DNA from: Sphingomonas sp.
Lineage (GTDB): Bacteria > Pseudomonadota > Alphaproteobacteria > Sphingomonadales > Sphingomonadaceae
DNA length: 48,061 bases
Direction: 5' to 3'
Assembly (NCBI RefSeq): GCF_013812825.1
Contig: NZ_JACCSU010000093.1
Span: 1 to 48,061, forward strand
Numbering within the stretch: position 1 is the first letter of the stretch; the number at the start of each line of letters is the position of its first letter. Below are positions 7,147 through 14,784 of this stretch, piece by piece. The translations under genes and the position numbers were made by a program. Below the pieces are notes generated by a model. It did not search any database and was not told where the DNA came from. It saw nothing but the letters and a program-made list of their open reading frames with translations.

Positions 7147-7506
7147 TCATCCAGATAGGTTGGTCTTGCGGAGCGCTTTGCGAACGGCGGCAGCGAGCTC
7201 CTGCTCTTTGATAGGTTTTTGAATTACCGTCGCGTCCGGCGCACGGTCTTTGAGTTCTTCAGCGTAGCCCGTGACAAAAATCACGGGAATCTGCCTTCTC
7301 GCGCAGATAGCTTCCACCGCCCTGACGCCGTCACCGGGAAGCAACCGGACATCTGCCGAGATCAGGTCGATCGCTTCTTCAGGCGCCCCGAATACCGCTG
7401 CATCCTCTGACCGAGCAAAGCTGAACTCGGTGAAGCCCAGTCGCTCAAGCATGTCCCGGAGAGCCTGGCCAATGAGATAATCGTCTTCAATGATGAACGC
7501 GTGCAT
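7147..7506 (-). CDS. Single-domain response regulator
   Basis: A 119-residue receiver domain with no output domain, starting at the ATG at 7506 (the frame is open further upstream but without protein-like sequence). The phosphorylation site is complete: acidic pair D8/D9 (IIEDDY), phosphoacceptor D52 (SADVRLLPG), T79 (FVTGYAEE) and K97 (VIQKPIKEQE). Such stand-alone receivers act as phosphate sinks or relay partners for HWE/HisKA_2 histidine kinases in alphaproteobacteria. A broken kinase of that class lies 3.3 kb downstream in the same island. A possible sigma EcfG promoter lies at 7557-7581. Confidence 0.85.
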   Translation of the reverse strand: MHAFIIEDDYLIGQALRDMLERLGFTEFSFARSEDAAVFGAPEEAIDLISADVRLLPGDGVRAVEAICARRQIPVIFVTGYAEELKDRAPDATVIQKPIKEQELAAAVRKALRKTNLSG

Positions 7507-7556
7507 CGGCCGGAGCTCCGAGCGACTGCCTCCCTCATCGGAGGCGCGCACTACAC

Positions 7557-7581
7557 AACGTTTCGCCCATGGCTGTGTTGC
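7557..7581 (-). promoter_or_regulatory. Possible EcfG-type stress promoter
   Basis: On the minus strand GCAAC, 16 bases, then CGTT, against the alphaproteobacterial general stress consensus GGAAC-N16/17-CGTT: one mismatch at -35 and a perfect -10. It is about 50 bases before the response regulator start. Such a short motif can occur by chance. Confidence 0.3.
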
Positions 7582-7801
7582 TCGCCCCGGCCTTGACCAC
7601 AGTGCACGCGCCGCTGAGCGTCCATTTCCTGCGGGCCGCGCAAATGGCAACTTGCCGGGCGCGAGAGCGTTGATTGAGATCAAGTGCTTAAAATGCCTGA
7701 GCTTTCTCAAGAAGTGCTGCTGCCACAGTCTGCTTGTTGAGTAGGAAATTCGTCGTCGCAAGGGTGGGCGCAGGCAGAAAGCTAGCCCGCTTCACAGCAG
7801 T

Positions 7802-8062
7802 ATGGAGACTAGGATGCTCGTGGCCGAGCGGGTGAACGACTACATCACCTGCAGGAGGCCTAACGCCGTCTGCGATCCCTGCATCGCCGAAGCACTTGGT
7901 TTGGGCCAACAGGCACACGCTAGCCAGATCACAGCGGCTCTAGGCACCAGCAGTGACTTCATACGCGAAACGGCCCGGTGCTCGATTTGCGGGGCCATAA
8001 AGAAGGTAATCCGCCGAGCCAAAAGGTCGCGCGGACCAGCCTCTGGGGCATTTGCGGATTAG
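7802..8062 (+). CDS. Small Cys-rich hypothetical protein
   Basis: An 86-residue protein, with a possible later start at the ATG at 7814. It contains CRRPNAVCDPCIAEALGL (Cys at about 17-27) and CSICGAIKKVIRRA (Cys at 59 and 62). The CxxC pairs and basic C-terminus suggest a small zinc-binding, perhaps DNA-binding, fold. The helical middle (QASQITAALG-like) resembles a winged-helix element. I recall similar short proteins in sphingomonads; no function is known. It lies opposite the response regulator and ends two bases before a palindrome. Confidence 0.65.
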   Translation: METRMLVAERVNDYITCRRPNAVCDPCIAEALGLGQQAHASQITAALGTSSDFIRETARCSICGAIKKVIRRAKRSRGPASGAFAD

Positions 8063-8063
8063 A

Positions 8064-8090
8064 TCCGCTTTCGACCCAAAGCGGACAATG
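8064..8090. repeat. TGTCCGC palindrome, copy 3 (composite with next)
   Basis: ATCCGCTTT, CGACCC, AAAGCGGACAATG. It is followed after 21 bases by a second type of palindrome at 8112, the same arrangement as at 19168-19271. Confidence 0.75.
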
Positions 8091-8111
8091 CACCGCTACT
8101 CTGTGTAGCGC

Positions 8112-8163
8112 GGTGAGCCTCGCCGCGTCCTGCTTTTGCCAAGCTAGGCACGGCGAGTCTCGC
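8112..8163. repeat. GTGAG/CTCGC palindrome, copy A
   Basis: GGTGAGCCTCGCCGCG, TCCTGCTTTTGCC, AAGCTAGG, then CGGCGAGTCTCGC. The outer arms are complementary and the centre TCCTGCTTTTGCC is identical in copy C at 19218. A further half copy (GGTGAGACCCGCCG) follows at 8179-8192. Confidence 0.7.
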
Positions 8164-8258
8164 TAGCAGACTAGCAAAGGTGAGACCCGCCGCAAAAAAA
8201 CGAGGACAACGTGCCGCGTTGCTTTCGAGAACCAAGGTTAGTGAGTTTTCGGGCAATC

Positions 8259-8290
8259 AAAAGGGCGCCCGTGTGTCCACGAGCGCCCTT
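8259..8290 (-). terminator. Rho-independent terminator of lipoprotein gene
   Basis: AAGGGCGC and CCGTG pair with CACG and GCGCCCTT around a short TGTC loop, and on the minus strand the hairpin is followed by TTTTGATT. It lies about 45 bases after the stop of the lipoprotein gene. Confidence 0.75.
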
Positions 8291-8334
8291 ACCAGGCTAC
8301 CCTACGTGCGAAGCGGCCTGGGTTCGAGTGAGAG

Positions 8335-8601
8335 TTAGTTGGCGCTGTTGCCGGCTGCGTCCGCTCCATTTCGTGTGGCGTCGGCATTCTCTTCCCCGGC
8401 TTCGCGTGTCGCATCAGCCTGGTTTTCGAGATTGTCTTCTGTGGCCTCGTTGGCGGTCTCGTCGGCCATCTCTTCGAGATTGTCGGCGTTCATCTCGGCA
8501 TTGGCCTCGATGTTGTCGGTAGCTTCCTCCTGTGCTCCTTGATTGCAAGCCGCTAGCGCACAGAGGGCGAAGGACATCGCCACTGTAGAAATGATCTTCA
8601 T
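8335..8601 (-). CDS. Acidic small lipoprotein
   Basis: An 88-residue protein with a lipoprotein signal peptide: MKIISTVAMSF, a hydrophobic core and the lipobox LAAC with the acylated Cys at 19. The mature part is almost entirely Ala, Glu, Asp, Asn and Thr (for example EEATDNIEANAEMNADNLEE), very acidic and repetitive, and probably disordered or helical at the membrane surface. GGGGAA lies 8 bases before the ATG, and a strong terminator follows. No function can be named; comparable short acidic lipoproteins are common in sphingomonads. Confidence 0.8.
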   Translation of the reverse strand: MKIISTVAMSFALCALAACNQGAQEEATDNIEANAEMNADNLEEMADETANEATEDNLENQADATREAGEENADATRNGADAAGNSAN

Positions 8602-8756
8602 AGGATTTCCCCTTGTTGGTGAGAACGGCAGGCAGCGGGCGCTTGCCTGTCTCTAGCAGCATAAATCCTCAAAACAGCCGTTCTGTTCCGCTTTTGGGAC
8701 CGGTGCCCCCAGCCTCGGACTGATCGGAACGGAAGCCCTGGAACCACGCTCTTATA

Positions 8757-8954
8757 GTGAGCGTCAGCATACCTCCATACTTAGCCCGCCGTGAAGTTTC
8801 CCTGCTTCCCGGCGGGCATTTCAATGTGCAATTGTCAGCTGCTGGCGGCCCTTTAGGTGACGCGATGCGATTGCATGGGACAATCGAAGAGACCGAGCAG
8901 CTATTGCCAGCGCTCGGCGACTGCGAGGCCATTCGGTTCACCCTGAGACACTGA
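8757..8954 (+). CDS. Hypothetical 65-residue protein
   Basis: GTG start and TGA at 8952-8954. The C-terminal half, MRLHGTIEETEQLLPALGDCEAIRFTLRH, looks like a genuine protein with strand-helix-strand alternation, and an ATG start at 8868 is possible for a shorter product. No clear ribosome binding site supports the GTG. Function unknown. Confidence 0.4.
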   Translation: MSVSIPPYLARREVSLLPGGHFNVQLSAAGGPLGDAMRLHGTIEETEQLLPALGDCEAIRFTLRH

Positions 8955-9079
8955 AGCACTGGACCGATCTGCTGCACCATGCGCGGCGCAAACTCGCGAC
9001 AGGTGAAGCTTTCGATCGAGAGACGCTTTCAGAGCTTGTTGCCACCCTCGATGCCGCAGTCGCGGACCATTCGGCCTAA
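8951..9079 (+). pseudogene. Possible open frame without a start codon
   Basis: From about 8951 to the TAA at 9077-9079 the frame reads LKHWTDLLHHARRKLATGEA, then FDRETLSELVATLDAAVADH, a coherent helical sequence. No ATG, GTG or TTG begins it, and it overlaps the end of the preceding gene by four bases. It may use a CTG start, be the second half of a frameshifted gene, or be chance. Confidence 0.25.
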
Positions 9080-9191
9080 GATTTTGGGCTCTCACCCGTC
9101 TGCGGCCCCAGCCTGCCCGTTCCGCTGGAACGGAACCGCTGTTGACGCCTTGATCGAATGGGTGGGGTTCTCGGAACAAAGGAGCAGGGAC

Positions 9192-9650
9192 ATGGCACTG
9201 TTCGATTTCTTCAAGCGCGACAAAGGCAAGGAAATCTTTGAGGAAAATGCCGACGCGCAAAAGCGAGCCGAAGCGATCAAGAAAGAGATCCAGCGGCTCG
9301 GACTCCCCGGCAACATCAATGTTCAGGTGGAAGGCTCCAGGGTCAGGGTGACCGGCGACGTGCCCGACGAGGCGACCCGCCAGAAGCTGGCGATGATCGT
9401 CGGCAACGTCAAATACATCGAAGCGGTGGACGATAGCGGCCTGACTGGTGCCCAGGCGGAGGTGAGGCAGCCAAAGGTGCACGAGGTCCAGAGTGGGGAC
9501 ACCCTCTCGGCGATCGCCCAGAAGCACTATGGCGACGCGAATGCTTACCAGAGGATATTCGAGGCCAACCGGCCGATGCTGAAAGATGCCGACGACATCT
9601 ACCCAGGCCAGGTGCTGCTCATTCCGGAACAGGCGGGCGCGATGGCCTAG
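9192..9650 (+). CDS. BON-LysM protein, Kbp/YgaU-like
   Basis: A 152-residue protein with the domain order of E. coli Kbp (YgaU), a potassium-binding protein: an N-terminal helix (MALFDFFKRD), a BON domain at about 25-85 (INVQVEGSRVRVTGDVPDE), and a LysM domain at about 96-146 (VHEVQSGDTLSAIAQKHYG, VLLIPE). No signal peptide is present, as in Kbp, which is cytoplasmic or peripheral. AGGAG lies 9 bases before the ATG; the frame is open upstream but not protein-like. The E. coli protein is osmotically induced, so an osmotic or K+ role is a reasonable inference. Confidence 0.85.
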   Translation: MALFDFFKRDKGKEIFEENADAQKRAEAIKKEIQRLGLPGNINVQVEGSRVRVTGDVPDEATRQKLAMIVGNVKYIEAVDDSGLTGAQAEVRQPKVHEVQSGDTLSAIAQKHYGDANAYQRIFEANRPMLKDADDIYPGQVLLIPEQAGAMA

Positions 9651-9689
9651 CGGCTCGCAGCAGCGGTAACACTCGAGACCGCCGCCTCA

Positions 9690-9723
9690 GTCACCCGGAT
9701 TCCTTCGTTGGGGTCCGGGTGAC
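9690..9723. terminator. Long inverted repeat between convergent genes
   Basis: GTCACCCGGA (9690-9699) and TCCGGGTGAC (9714-9723) form a perfect ten-base stem with a 14-base loop. It sits between the convergent LysM and Crp/Fnr genes, as a bidirectional terminator would, but has no T-run. Confidence 0.45.
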
Positions 9724-9806
9724 CTCCCGGCTTCCCTGCTTCCGTCGGCCAAGGCCGATCGCGGCCTCGTTCTGCCGCGGGGGCAGGGCCTCGGCGGCGT
9801 CGCAAA

Positions 9807-10574
9807 TCAGGCAAGCAGTGGGTCGTCTTGTCTCATATGCAAATAGCCGCTGTCGAAATCGCCGGCTTCCGCGAGCTTCTTCCAGTCCCCAATTGTGATG
9901 GAACGCGGGCTCACTCGCTCAATCAGCCCATCTCGCTCGAGCGACTTGATGGTGCGATTGACATGCACCGAAGTTAGACCCGTGGCGTCGCCGAGCTGCT
10001 CCTGGGTCATCGGCAGGTCGTAACCCGTCTCCTCTCCCAGTCCGGCGTGCTTCATCCGGAGCGCGAACTCGCAGAGCAAGTGAGCAATGCGGGTGCGCGC
10101 GTCTCGGCGGCCGATGTTTGCAATCCACTCCCGGAAGATCGAGCCATCAACCAGAGTGTCGAGCCACATCGCCTTGCCAACTTCGGGTCGGTCGAAAGCA
10201 ATGCGGCCGATTTCCTCTCGAGGAATCATTGCGACTTTCCCTGCCGTCAGCATCTGCACACTGTGGTCCGCGGTCCCGAGCAATGAGTTTTGAAGGTCGA
10301 CCATCTCCCCCTTCATGTGGATAGCGACGATCTGGCGAAAGCCCGTGCCGACGATCTTATGGCGGACCGAAAACCCGGACAGCATCAAACAAGAGTGCGT
10401 CGCCTTGTCGCGCTCGCGAACGATGAAATGCTGGTTTTGGATCGACTTTACGACATGAGGCAAACCGAGCAGCGCAGCCCTGTCGGCGGCGCTGAATTTC
10501 CCCCGATACTCGAGTTTCCGGACCATCGGTGCGAGTGCCGATCCGTTGAGTTGTTCTGTGTTGGAAGCCGTCAA
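9807..10574 (-). CDS. Crp/Fnr family transcription regulator
   Basis: A 255-residue regulator. An N-terminal cyclic-nucleotide-binding-like beta-roll (about 15-140; FIVRERDKATHSCLMLSG, GEMVDLQNSLLG) is followed by a dimerisation helix and a Crp-type winged helix at about 175-230 with the motif MTQEQLGDATGLTSVHVNRT. The Fnr Cys cluster is absent, so it is not an iron-sulphur oxygen sensor of that type. I prefer the TTG at 10574, which has AGGAG 7 bases upstream, over the farther ATG at 10607. The ligand is unknown. It belongs to a group abundant in sphingomonads and rhizobia. Confidence 0.85.
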   Translation of the reverse strand: MTASNTEQLNGSALAPMVRKLEYRGKFSAADRAALLGLPHVVKSIQNQHFIVRERDKATHSCLMLSGFSVRHKIVGTGFRQIVAIHMKGEMVDLQNSLLGTADHSVQMLTAGKVAMIPREEIGRIAFDRPEVGKAMWLDTLVDGSIFREWIANIGRRDARTRIAHLLCEFALRMKHAGLGEETGYDLPMTQEQLGDATGLTSVHVNRTIKSLERDGLIERVSPRSITIGDWKKLAEAGDFDSGYLHMRQDDPLLA

Positions 10575-10777
10575 GGCTTGTCTCCTGCACCGGCGTTTCC
10601 GCAGCAACCGAGAGAGATTGCGATAAGGGCAGCTTTCATCGTCACCTCCGTTGGCCGCCAGCGAAGCTAGATGAATTCGAAACTAGCTCCAAACCTCTTG
10701 GGTCAAAAGCATCCGTCGAGAAGTCACTCCAGCGAAATGACTCGCTTTCTTGTTAAGTTCGGCGCCATCCTTGGCGG

Positions 10778-11640
10778 ATGGGCAGGGGAATAACACGGCC
10801 TTCGCCGGCTACTCACACGTTGAGCGATGTCTTCGTCACCGAGCAACTGGCATCGCGACCCTCAAAGCGAACCGATTGCCAGCGAGAAAAGAAGGCCATG
10901 CTTGATCTCGCTGGTCGCCTGGCGGACGCGTCCAGCGAAGTGCTGCCTCGCTTTGTCGAACTGGCCATGGAGATGACTGGCGGCGTTTCTGCGGGCCTGA
11001 GCATCTTTGACGCGGATCGTGAGCCGGACCTGTTCCGCTGGAAGCATCTGCATGGCTCCCTGGCCGGTTTGAAGGTAGTACGACGCCCCGCAACAACAGC
11101 CCCTGCGGAGTTACGCTAGACGCCAACGCGCCGGTTCTAGTGACGCATCCTGAGCGGCTCTACAATTGGATCGCAGCGGAGAACCTTATTCTTCCAGAGG
11201 TGCTGCTCGTGCCCCTCGCCGTAGGCGACGGGGACCAGCTTGGTACCTTGTGGGTTGTAGCTGACGCCAAAGACCATTTCGATGCCGGGGACGCTCAAGC
11301 TGTGGCAGATCTCGCGGTGTTCGTCGGCATGGCCCTTCTCGTGGGCAAACGGGAGGAGCAATCTCGACGAGCCCTCGAAGAGCAGGAGACGGTCGCCCAG
11401 GAGATGAGTCACCGACTTAAGAACCTGTTCGCCGTAACTGACGGGATGATCCGCGGCAGCGCCCGAAATGCTCAGAGTCCAGCCGCAATGGCCGACGCAC
11501 TTTCGGGACGGCTTCACGCCCTGGCCAGCGCACACTCGCTAGTGCGCCGAAAGGTGAGCGACAGCGGGGCCATCCTGGACGAGAAGGATCTCGGTGATCT
11601 CATCCGCGCCGTGGTGAGTGCTCATGAGGCAGGCTATGAG
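10778..11640 (+). pseudogene. Broken GAF-HWE/HisKA_2 histidine kinase
   Basis: The first frame, from 10778, gives the start of a GAF domain (LDLAGRLADASSEVLPRFVE, AGLSIFDAD) and stops at 11119. One base is lost at about 11070, in GGTTTGAAGG. The second frame then continues the GAF domain (EGSTTPRNNSPCGVTLDAN, ERLYNWIAAENLILPEVLLV) into the phosphotransfer helix AQEMSHRLKNLFAVTDGMI, whose H in MSHRLKN is the HisKA_2/HWE phosphoacceptor. Protein-like sequence ends near AVVSAHEAGYE at 11640, before the ATPase domain. A frameshift and a 3' truncation make it a pseudogene. Its normal partner would be a receiver such as the one at 7147. Confidence 0.8.
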
Positions 11641-11736
11641 CGCGAACCTATAAGTTCTGCAAGGCGCAGCAACTGCCAATGCGGTCAATCAAGGATGCGA
11701 TGCAGGCGGTTCCGAACTGACGGGGGGCGACCAAAG

Positions 11737-11800
11737 TGTCCGCTTTCCACCCATTCCGGACATTTAGCGCAGTGTCTGCTTTCGACCCAAAACGGACACT
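11737..11800. repeat. Tandem pair of TGTCCGC palindromes
   Basis: Copies at 11737-11764 (TGTCCGCTTT, CCACCC, TTCCGGACATT) and 11773-11800 (TGTCTGCTTT, CGACCC, AAAACGGACACT) stand eight bases apart in direct orientation, beyond the broken end of the kinase. The nearly 300 bases from here to the next gene hold no other coding sequence that I can support. Confidence 0.8.
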
Positions 11801-12006
11801 AGAGCGGCGGCAGGATCGTCGGCTACGCCTCGTTCCCGCCCCGTGTGCCTCACAGCGCGTTCCTCCAAGGGTGCCCACTCTGGTACTCAGGGCCCCAACC
11901 AACCCTTGTGCAAATTCTCATATTTTTTTGCCCGCTGCCGCGCCGGCCGCTTGACTCCGTCGCAGGTCGAACGCAGCCTTTGATTCTCGACAACATAGTT
12001 GCGAGG

Positions 12007-12027
12007 TGAAAGCGGGGGGCGCTTTCA
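12007..12027. promoter_or_regulatory. Perfect inverted repeat before the adhesin gene
   Basis: TGAAAGCG (12007-12014) and CGCTTTCA (12020-12027) flank GGGGG. It is 54 bases before the adhesin start, in its leader or promoter. It could be an operator or an mRNA hairpin; no known site is matched. Confidence 0.35.
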
Positions 12028-12080
12028 TTGATCATGGTTGCCGCTCCTTGGCCGAGACCTACGTGCGAAGGAGAATCCCC

Positions 12081-13556
12081 ATGTCCAAATCCCTCAAACT
12101 GAGCCGTTACCTGCTTGCGACGACGGCGGCTTTCAGCGTGCTTGCACTGACGTCGACCCTGGGCAGTCAACCGGCGCACGCCTACGATTGCCTGCTTGAC
12201 ACCAACAATGACGGCAATGCCGATACCGACATCGACACCGACGGCGGCGCCGATTCCGCTGGTAGCAGCTCCCGCCTCGCCTGCGGTCCTGGCGCCGTAG
12301 CTTCAGGGGCGGACGCCACCGCCATCGGAGCCATCGCAACCGCCAGCGGCACATGGTCGACCGCGATCGGCTGGGGGACTGACGCGACCGGCACACGCGC
12401 GGTCGCGATTGGCGATTCCGCCCAGGCCTTGGCTGGCTCAGCCACCGCTGTGGGGGGGGCCGCTGGTGCAAGTCAGTTCGGTGCGACCGCTTTCGGCAAC
12501 CAGGCCCACGCTACGGGTGTCGAAGCCATCGCCATTGGCAATGTCAGTCGCGGGACCGCCGCCGGCGCCGTCGCGATCGGCGGCGACAGCTCGGACCCTG
12601 ACGGTTTCGGCGCCCAAGCCACCGCCGTTAACGCGATAGCGCTTGGCGCCGATTCGTCGGCCACCACTACCAGTGCTGTGGCCCTCGGCGCGGGGGCGCA
12701 GTCTCAAGGCACGCTGACGATCGCAATCGGAGCGGGCGCCAGGTCCAAGGGCACCGACAGCATCGCCATCGGCGCGAACGCGGTGTCCAACTTTTTCAAG
12801 AGCATCGCCATCGGCAATAACACGGTCGCCGCCGCCCAGGGCGTGGTGATCGGCGATTCGTCGAGCACCACCGGGGTGCGCTCGACGGTGATCGGCGAGA
12901 GCTCGAGCGCCAATGGCGACGACGCGCTGGTGTTCGGCTCCAACACCAACGTGACCGGCAATGGCGCCATGTCGGTTGGAGCGCGCTCGAACGCGAATGG
13001 CGCCGCGGCGACGGCGCTCGGCTTCTTCGCCTCGGCACAGTTCGCCGGCTCGACGGCGATCGGCACCAATGCCACCACCACGGCGGTCAACCAGGTCACC
13101 CTGGGCGGCTCGGGCTCCTCGGTGCGGGTCGGCGACATTGCCGCCTCGACCGCGGCGCAAAGCGGGCCGGTGCAGGTGGTCACGGTCGATGCCAACGGCA
13201 CGCTCGGCCGGCAGGCGGTGTCGATGAGCTCGATGGACTTCAAGGGCGCCAGCGGGGCGGAGATGATCGCGCTCAACAGCCGCATGGGCCTGATCGACGG
13301 CGAGCTGGACAACATGCGCGGCGAGTTCCGCCAGGGCATCGCGGCGTCCGTGACGATGACCCCGGTCCAGATCCCGTCCGAGCCGGGCCGGTTCAGCTAC
13401 GCGCTCAACGGCTCCGCCTATCGGGGTGAATATGCGACCGGCGGGTCGATGATGTACCGGCTCAACACCAAGAGCCCGATGGCGGTCGGGATGAGCTTCT
13501 CCCACGGAGGCGGCAAGAGCCGGGCCATGCGCATCGGCGTCGCCGGCGAGTTCTAA
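12081..13556 (+). CDS. YadA-like trimeric autotransporter adhesin
   Basis: A 491-residue protein beginning at the ATG at 12081 with AAGGAG 8 bases upstream. A signal peptide with an unusually long, basic n-region ends near residue 34 (SQPAHA). Residues about 60-350 contain more than a dozen YadA-head repeats of the form AIAIGxxAxAxG (for example TAIGWGTDATG, SIAIGANAVS), which fold into a left-handed beta-roll. A short neck/stalk with LGGSGSSVRVG and a coiled-coil (MIALNSRMGLIDGELDNMRGE) precedes a C-terminal four-strand membrane anchor (FSYALNGSAYRGEYATGG to a final Phe). Three chains form one outer-membrane pore. Adhesion is inferred from the family; the ligand is unknown. Confidence 0.88.
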   Translation: MSKSLKLSRYLLATTAAFSVLALTSTLGSQPAHAYDCLLDTNNDGNADTDIDTDGGADSAGSSSRLACGPGAVASGADATAIGAIATASGTWSTAIGWGTDATGTRAVAIGDSAQALAGSATAVGGAAGASQFGATAFGNQAHATGVEAIAIGNVSRGTAAGAVAIGGDSSDPDGFGAQATAVNAIALGADSSATTTSAVALGAGAQSQGTLTIAIGAGARSKGTDSIAIGANAVSNFFKSIAIGNNTVAAAQGVVIGDSSSTTGVRSTVIGESSSANGDDALVFGSNTNVTGNGAMSVGARSNANGAAATALGFFASAQFAGSTAIGTNATTTAVNQVTLGGSGSSVRVGDIAASTAAQSGPVQVVTVDANGTLGRQAVSMSSMDFKGASGAEMIALNSRMGLIDGELDNMRGEFRQGIAASVTMTPVQIPSEPGRFSYALNGSAYRGEYATGGSMMYRLNTKSPMAVGMSFSHGGGKSRAMRIGVAGEF

Positions 13557-13615
13557 GGGCGCGCAACGGGCGGCTGGGCAGCCGGCCGCCCAGTCTTCGG
13601 ATCGGAGGGACGAAT

Positions 13616-14125
13616 ATGCGACTGATACTCGTCGCGGCGGCGGGCCACATCTTGCTGTTCGGAGCGGTCCCCGCCGCTTCGCAAACGACCTCGGCTCCTC
13701 CCCGCACAGCGGCTCAGACGCGCCAACCCACACCGGTCCCGCGCGCGCAATTCATCGCCGACATGGACGCCCAATTCAAAACGCTCGACGGCAACGGCGA
13801 CAGGGTCGTCCTCAGGGCCGAGATCGAAACGGCGCAGAAGCGGCAGGCGGCGGCCGCCTCGCTCCAGCGCAACCGGATGTTGTTCGAACAGCTCGACAAG
13901 GACCGCAACGGTCAACTGAGTGCGGCCGAGTTCCGAGCCCTGGCGACGATTCAGGGCAAGCCCGACGCGGCGCCACTGCTGTCCAGGTTCGATACCAACA
14001 AGGACGGCAAGATTGAGCTTGTTGAATATCGAGCGGCCACTCAGGCGAATTTCGACCGCATGGACACGGACAGGGACGGAATCGTCAGTGTCGCCGAGAT
14101 GCGCGCCGGGGGCATCATCAAATAG
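13616..14125 (+). CDS. Secreted EF-hand calcium-binding protein
   Basis: A 169-residue protein with a signal peptide (MRLILVAAAGHILLFGAVPAAS) and GGAGG 7 bases before the ATG. Four EF-hand-like loops follow: LDGNGDRVVLRAEI (about 58), LDKDRNGQLSAAEF (about 93), FDTNKDGKIELVEY (about 124) and MDTDRDGIVSVAEM (about 143). The last three keep the D-x-D/N-x-D/N-G-x-I/L-x-x-x-E ligand pattern; the first is degenerate. Periplasmic or extracellular Ca2+ binding is likely. It is 60 bases after the adhesin gene, with a GGGCGGC/GCCGCCC hairpin between them, so co-expression is possible but not shown. Confidence 0.82.
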   Translation: MRLILVAAAGHILLFGAVPAASQTTSAPPRTAAQTRQPTPVPRAQFIADMDAQFKTLDGNGDRVVLRAEIETAQKRQAAAASLQRNRMLFEQLDKDRNGQLSAAEFRALATIQGKPDAAPLLSRFDTNKDGKIELVEYRAATQANFDRMDTDRDGIVSVAEMRAGGIIK

Positions 14126-14163
14126 GATCTGGCGAACTCGTGGTAGGAAAGTTGGCCCCCCAC

Positions 14164-14228
14164 TGTCCGCTTTCCACCCAACTCGGACACTAGCCGCTTA
14201 TGTCTGCTTTCGACCCAAAGCAGACATT
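14164..14228. repeat. Second tandem pair of TGTCCGC palindromes
   Basis: Copies at 14164-14191 (CCACCC centre, CGGACACT end) and 14201-14228 (TGTCTGCTTT, CGACCC, AAAGCAGACATT). In the second copy both arms carry matching changes, TCTGC and GCAGA, so pairing is kept. Confidence 0.8.
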
Positions 14229-14241
14229 AGAGCGGCGGCGC

Positions 14242-14412
14242 TTACATCCAGACGCGGGCGGCCCAGCAAGGGATGAATTGCCAGGCGACCCAACGTACCG
14301 GGAAATCCATCCGGCAGCGCTCCATGGTCTGGCCGGGGTCGGCACTGGCGGGGGCGTGGCCGTACACAGTGGCGACTAGCGTAACGGAAACGAAGATCTT
14401 GAGGATTCTCAT
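14242..14412 (-). CDS. Small secreted protein
   Basis: A 56-residue protein starting at the ATG at 14412, with AGGA nine bases upstream. Residues 1-24 (MRILKIFVSVTLVATVYGHA) form a signal peptide with cleavage near PASA. The mature part is about 30 residues with an aromatic end (PVRWVAWQFIPCWAARVWM) and two Cys that could pair. The open frame reaches further upstream without supporting features. No family is recognised. Confidence 0.45.
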   Translation of the reverse strand: MRILKIFVSVTLVATVYGHAPASADPGQTMERCRMDFPVRWVAWQFIPCWAARVWM

Positions 14413-14556
14413 CGATGTGTCCTTCGTGGTGAAGGACCTCACTGGCTGGCCGACGTTAACTTTGGCTTGATCTTGTATCCACTCCGGATCAGTTAACTCG
14501 CCAATGAACATTGCGCCCGCTCGCGCGCGTCCGCCGGCAAGGAGGGTGCAAAGAAA

Positions 14557-14784
14557 TCAGTCCAAACGAGATGGGGGCGATCGATTTGCTTGGTCTAGTC
14601 GGCGGTGGAAGAATGTAGCGGTGCAAACGAGGGCAGTGCCCGCTAGGAGGCAGGCAATTAGCAGCCAGAGTTGGTCGAAGTAATCGTCGCTACGGATGAA
14701 CAGCCCGGCGAGCAGGAAAATCAACGCACCGGTGACGAAGCCAACCAGGATGGCTTGAGTGTAGGATAAGGGATACACGAACAT
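14557..14784 (-). CDS. Small two-helix membrane protein
   Basis: From the ATG at 14784 the product has about 75 residues with two hydrophobic segments, AILVGFVTGALIFLLAGLF and LWLLIACLLAGTALVCTATF, joined by a short acidic loop (RSDDYFDQ). A GTG at 14844 would add 20 residues. No ribosome binding site is evident for either. Unknown family. Confidence 0.45.
   Translation of the reverse strand: MFVYPLSYTQAILVGFVTGALIFLLAGLFIRSDDYFDQLWLLIACLLAGTALVCTATFFHRRLDQANRSPPSRLD

Noticed and set aside
12438-13733. 431-residue open frame antisense to the adhesin gene
   Set aside because: Arises from the repetitive third-base GC of the adhesin repeats; the plus-strand frame has signal peptide, head repeats and anchor.
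6123-14228. A CRISPR array
   Set aside because: The repeats are dispersed over tens of kilobases, vary in spacing and orientation, and have no cas genes nearby.
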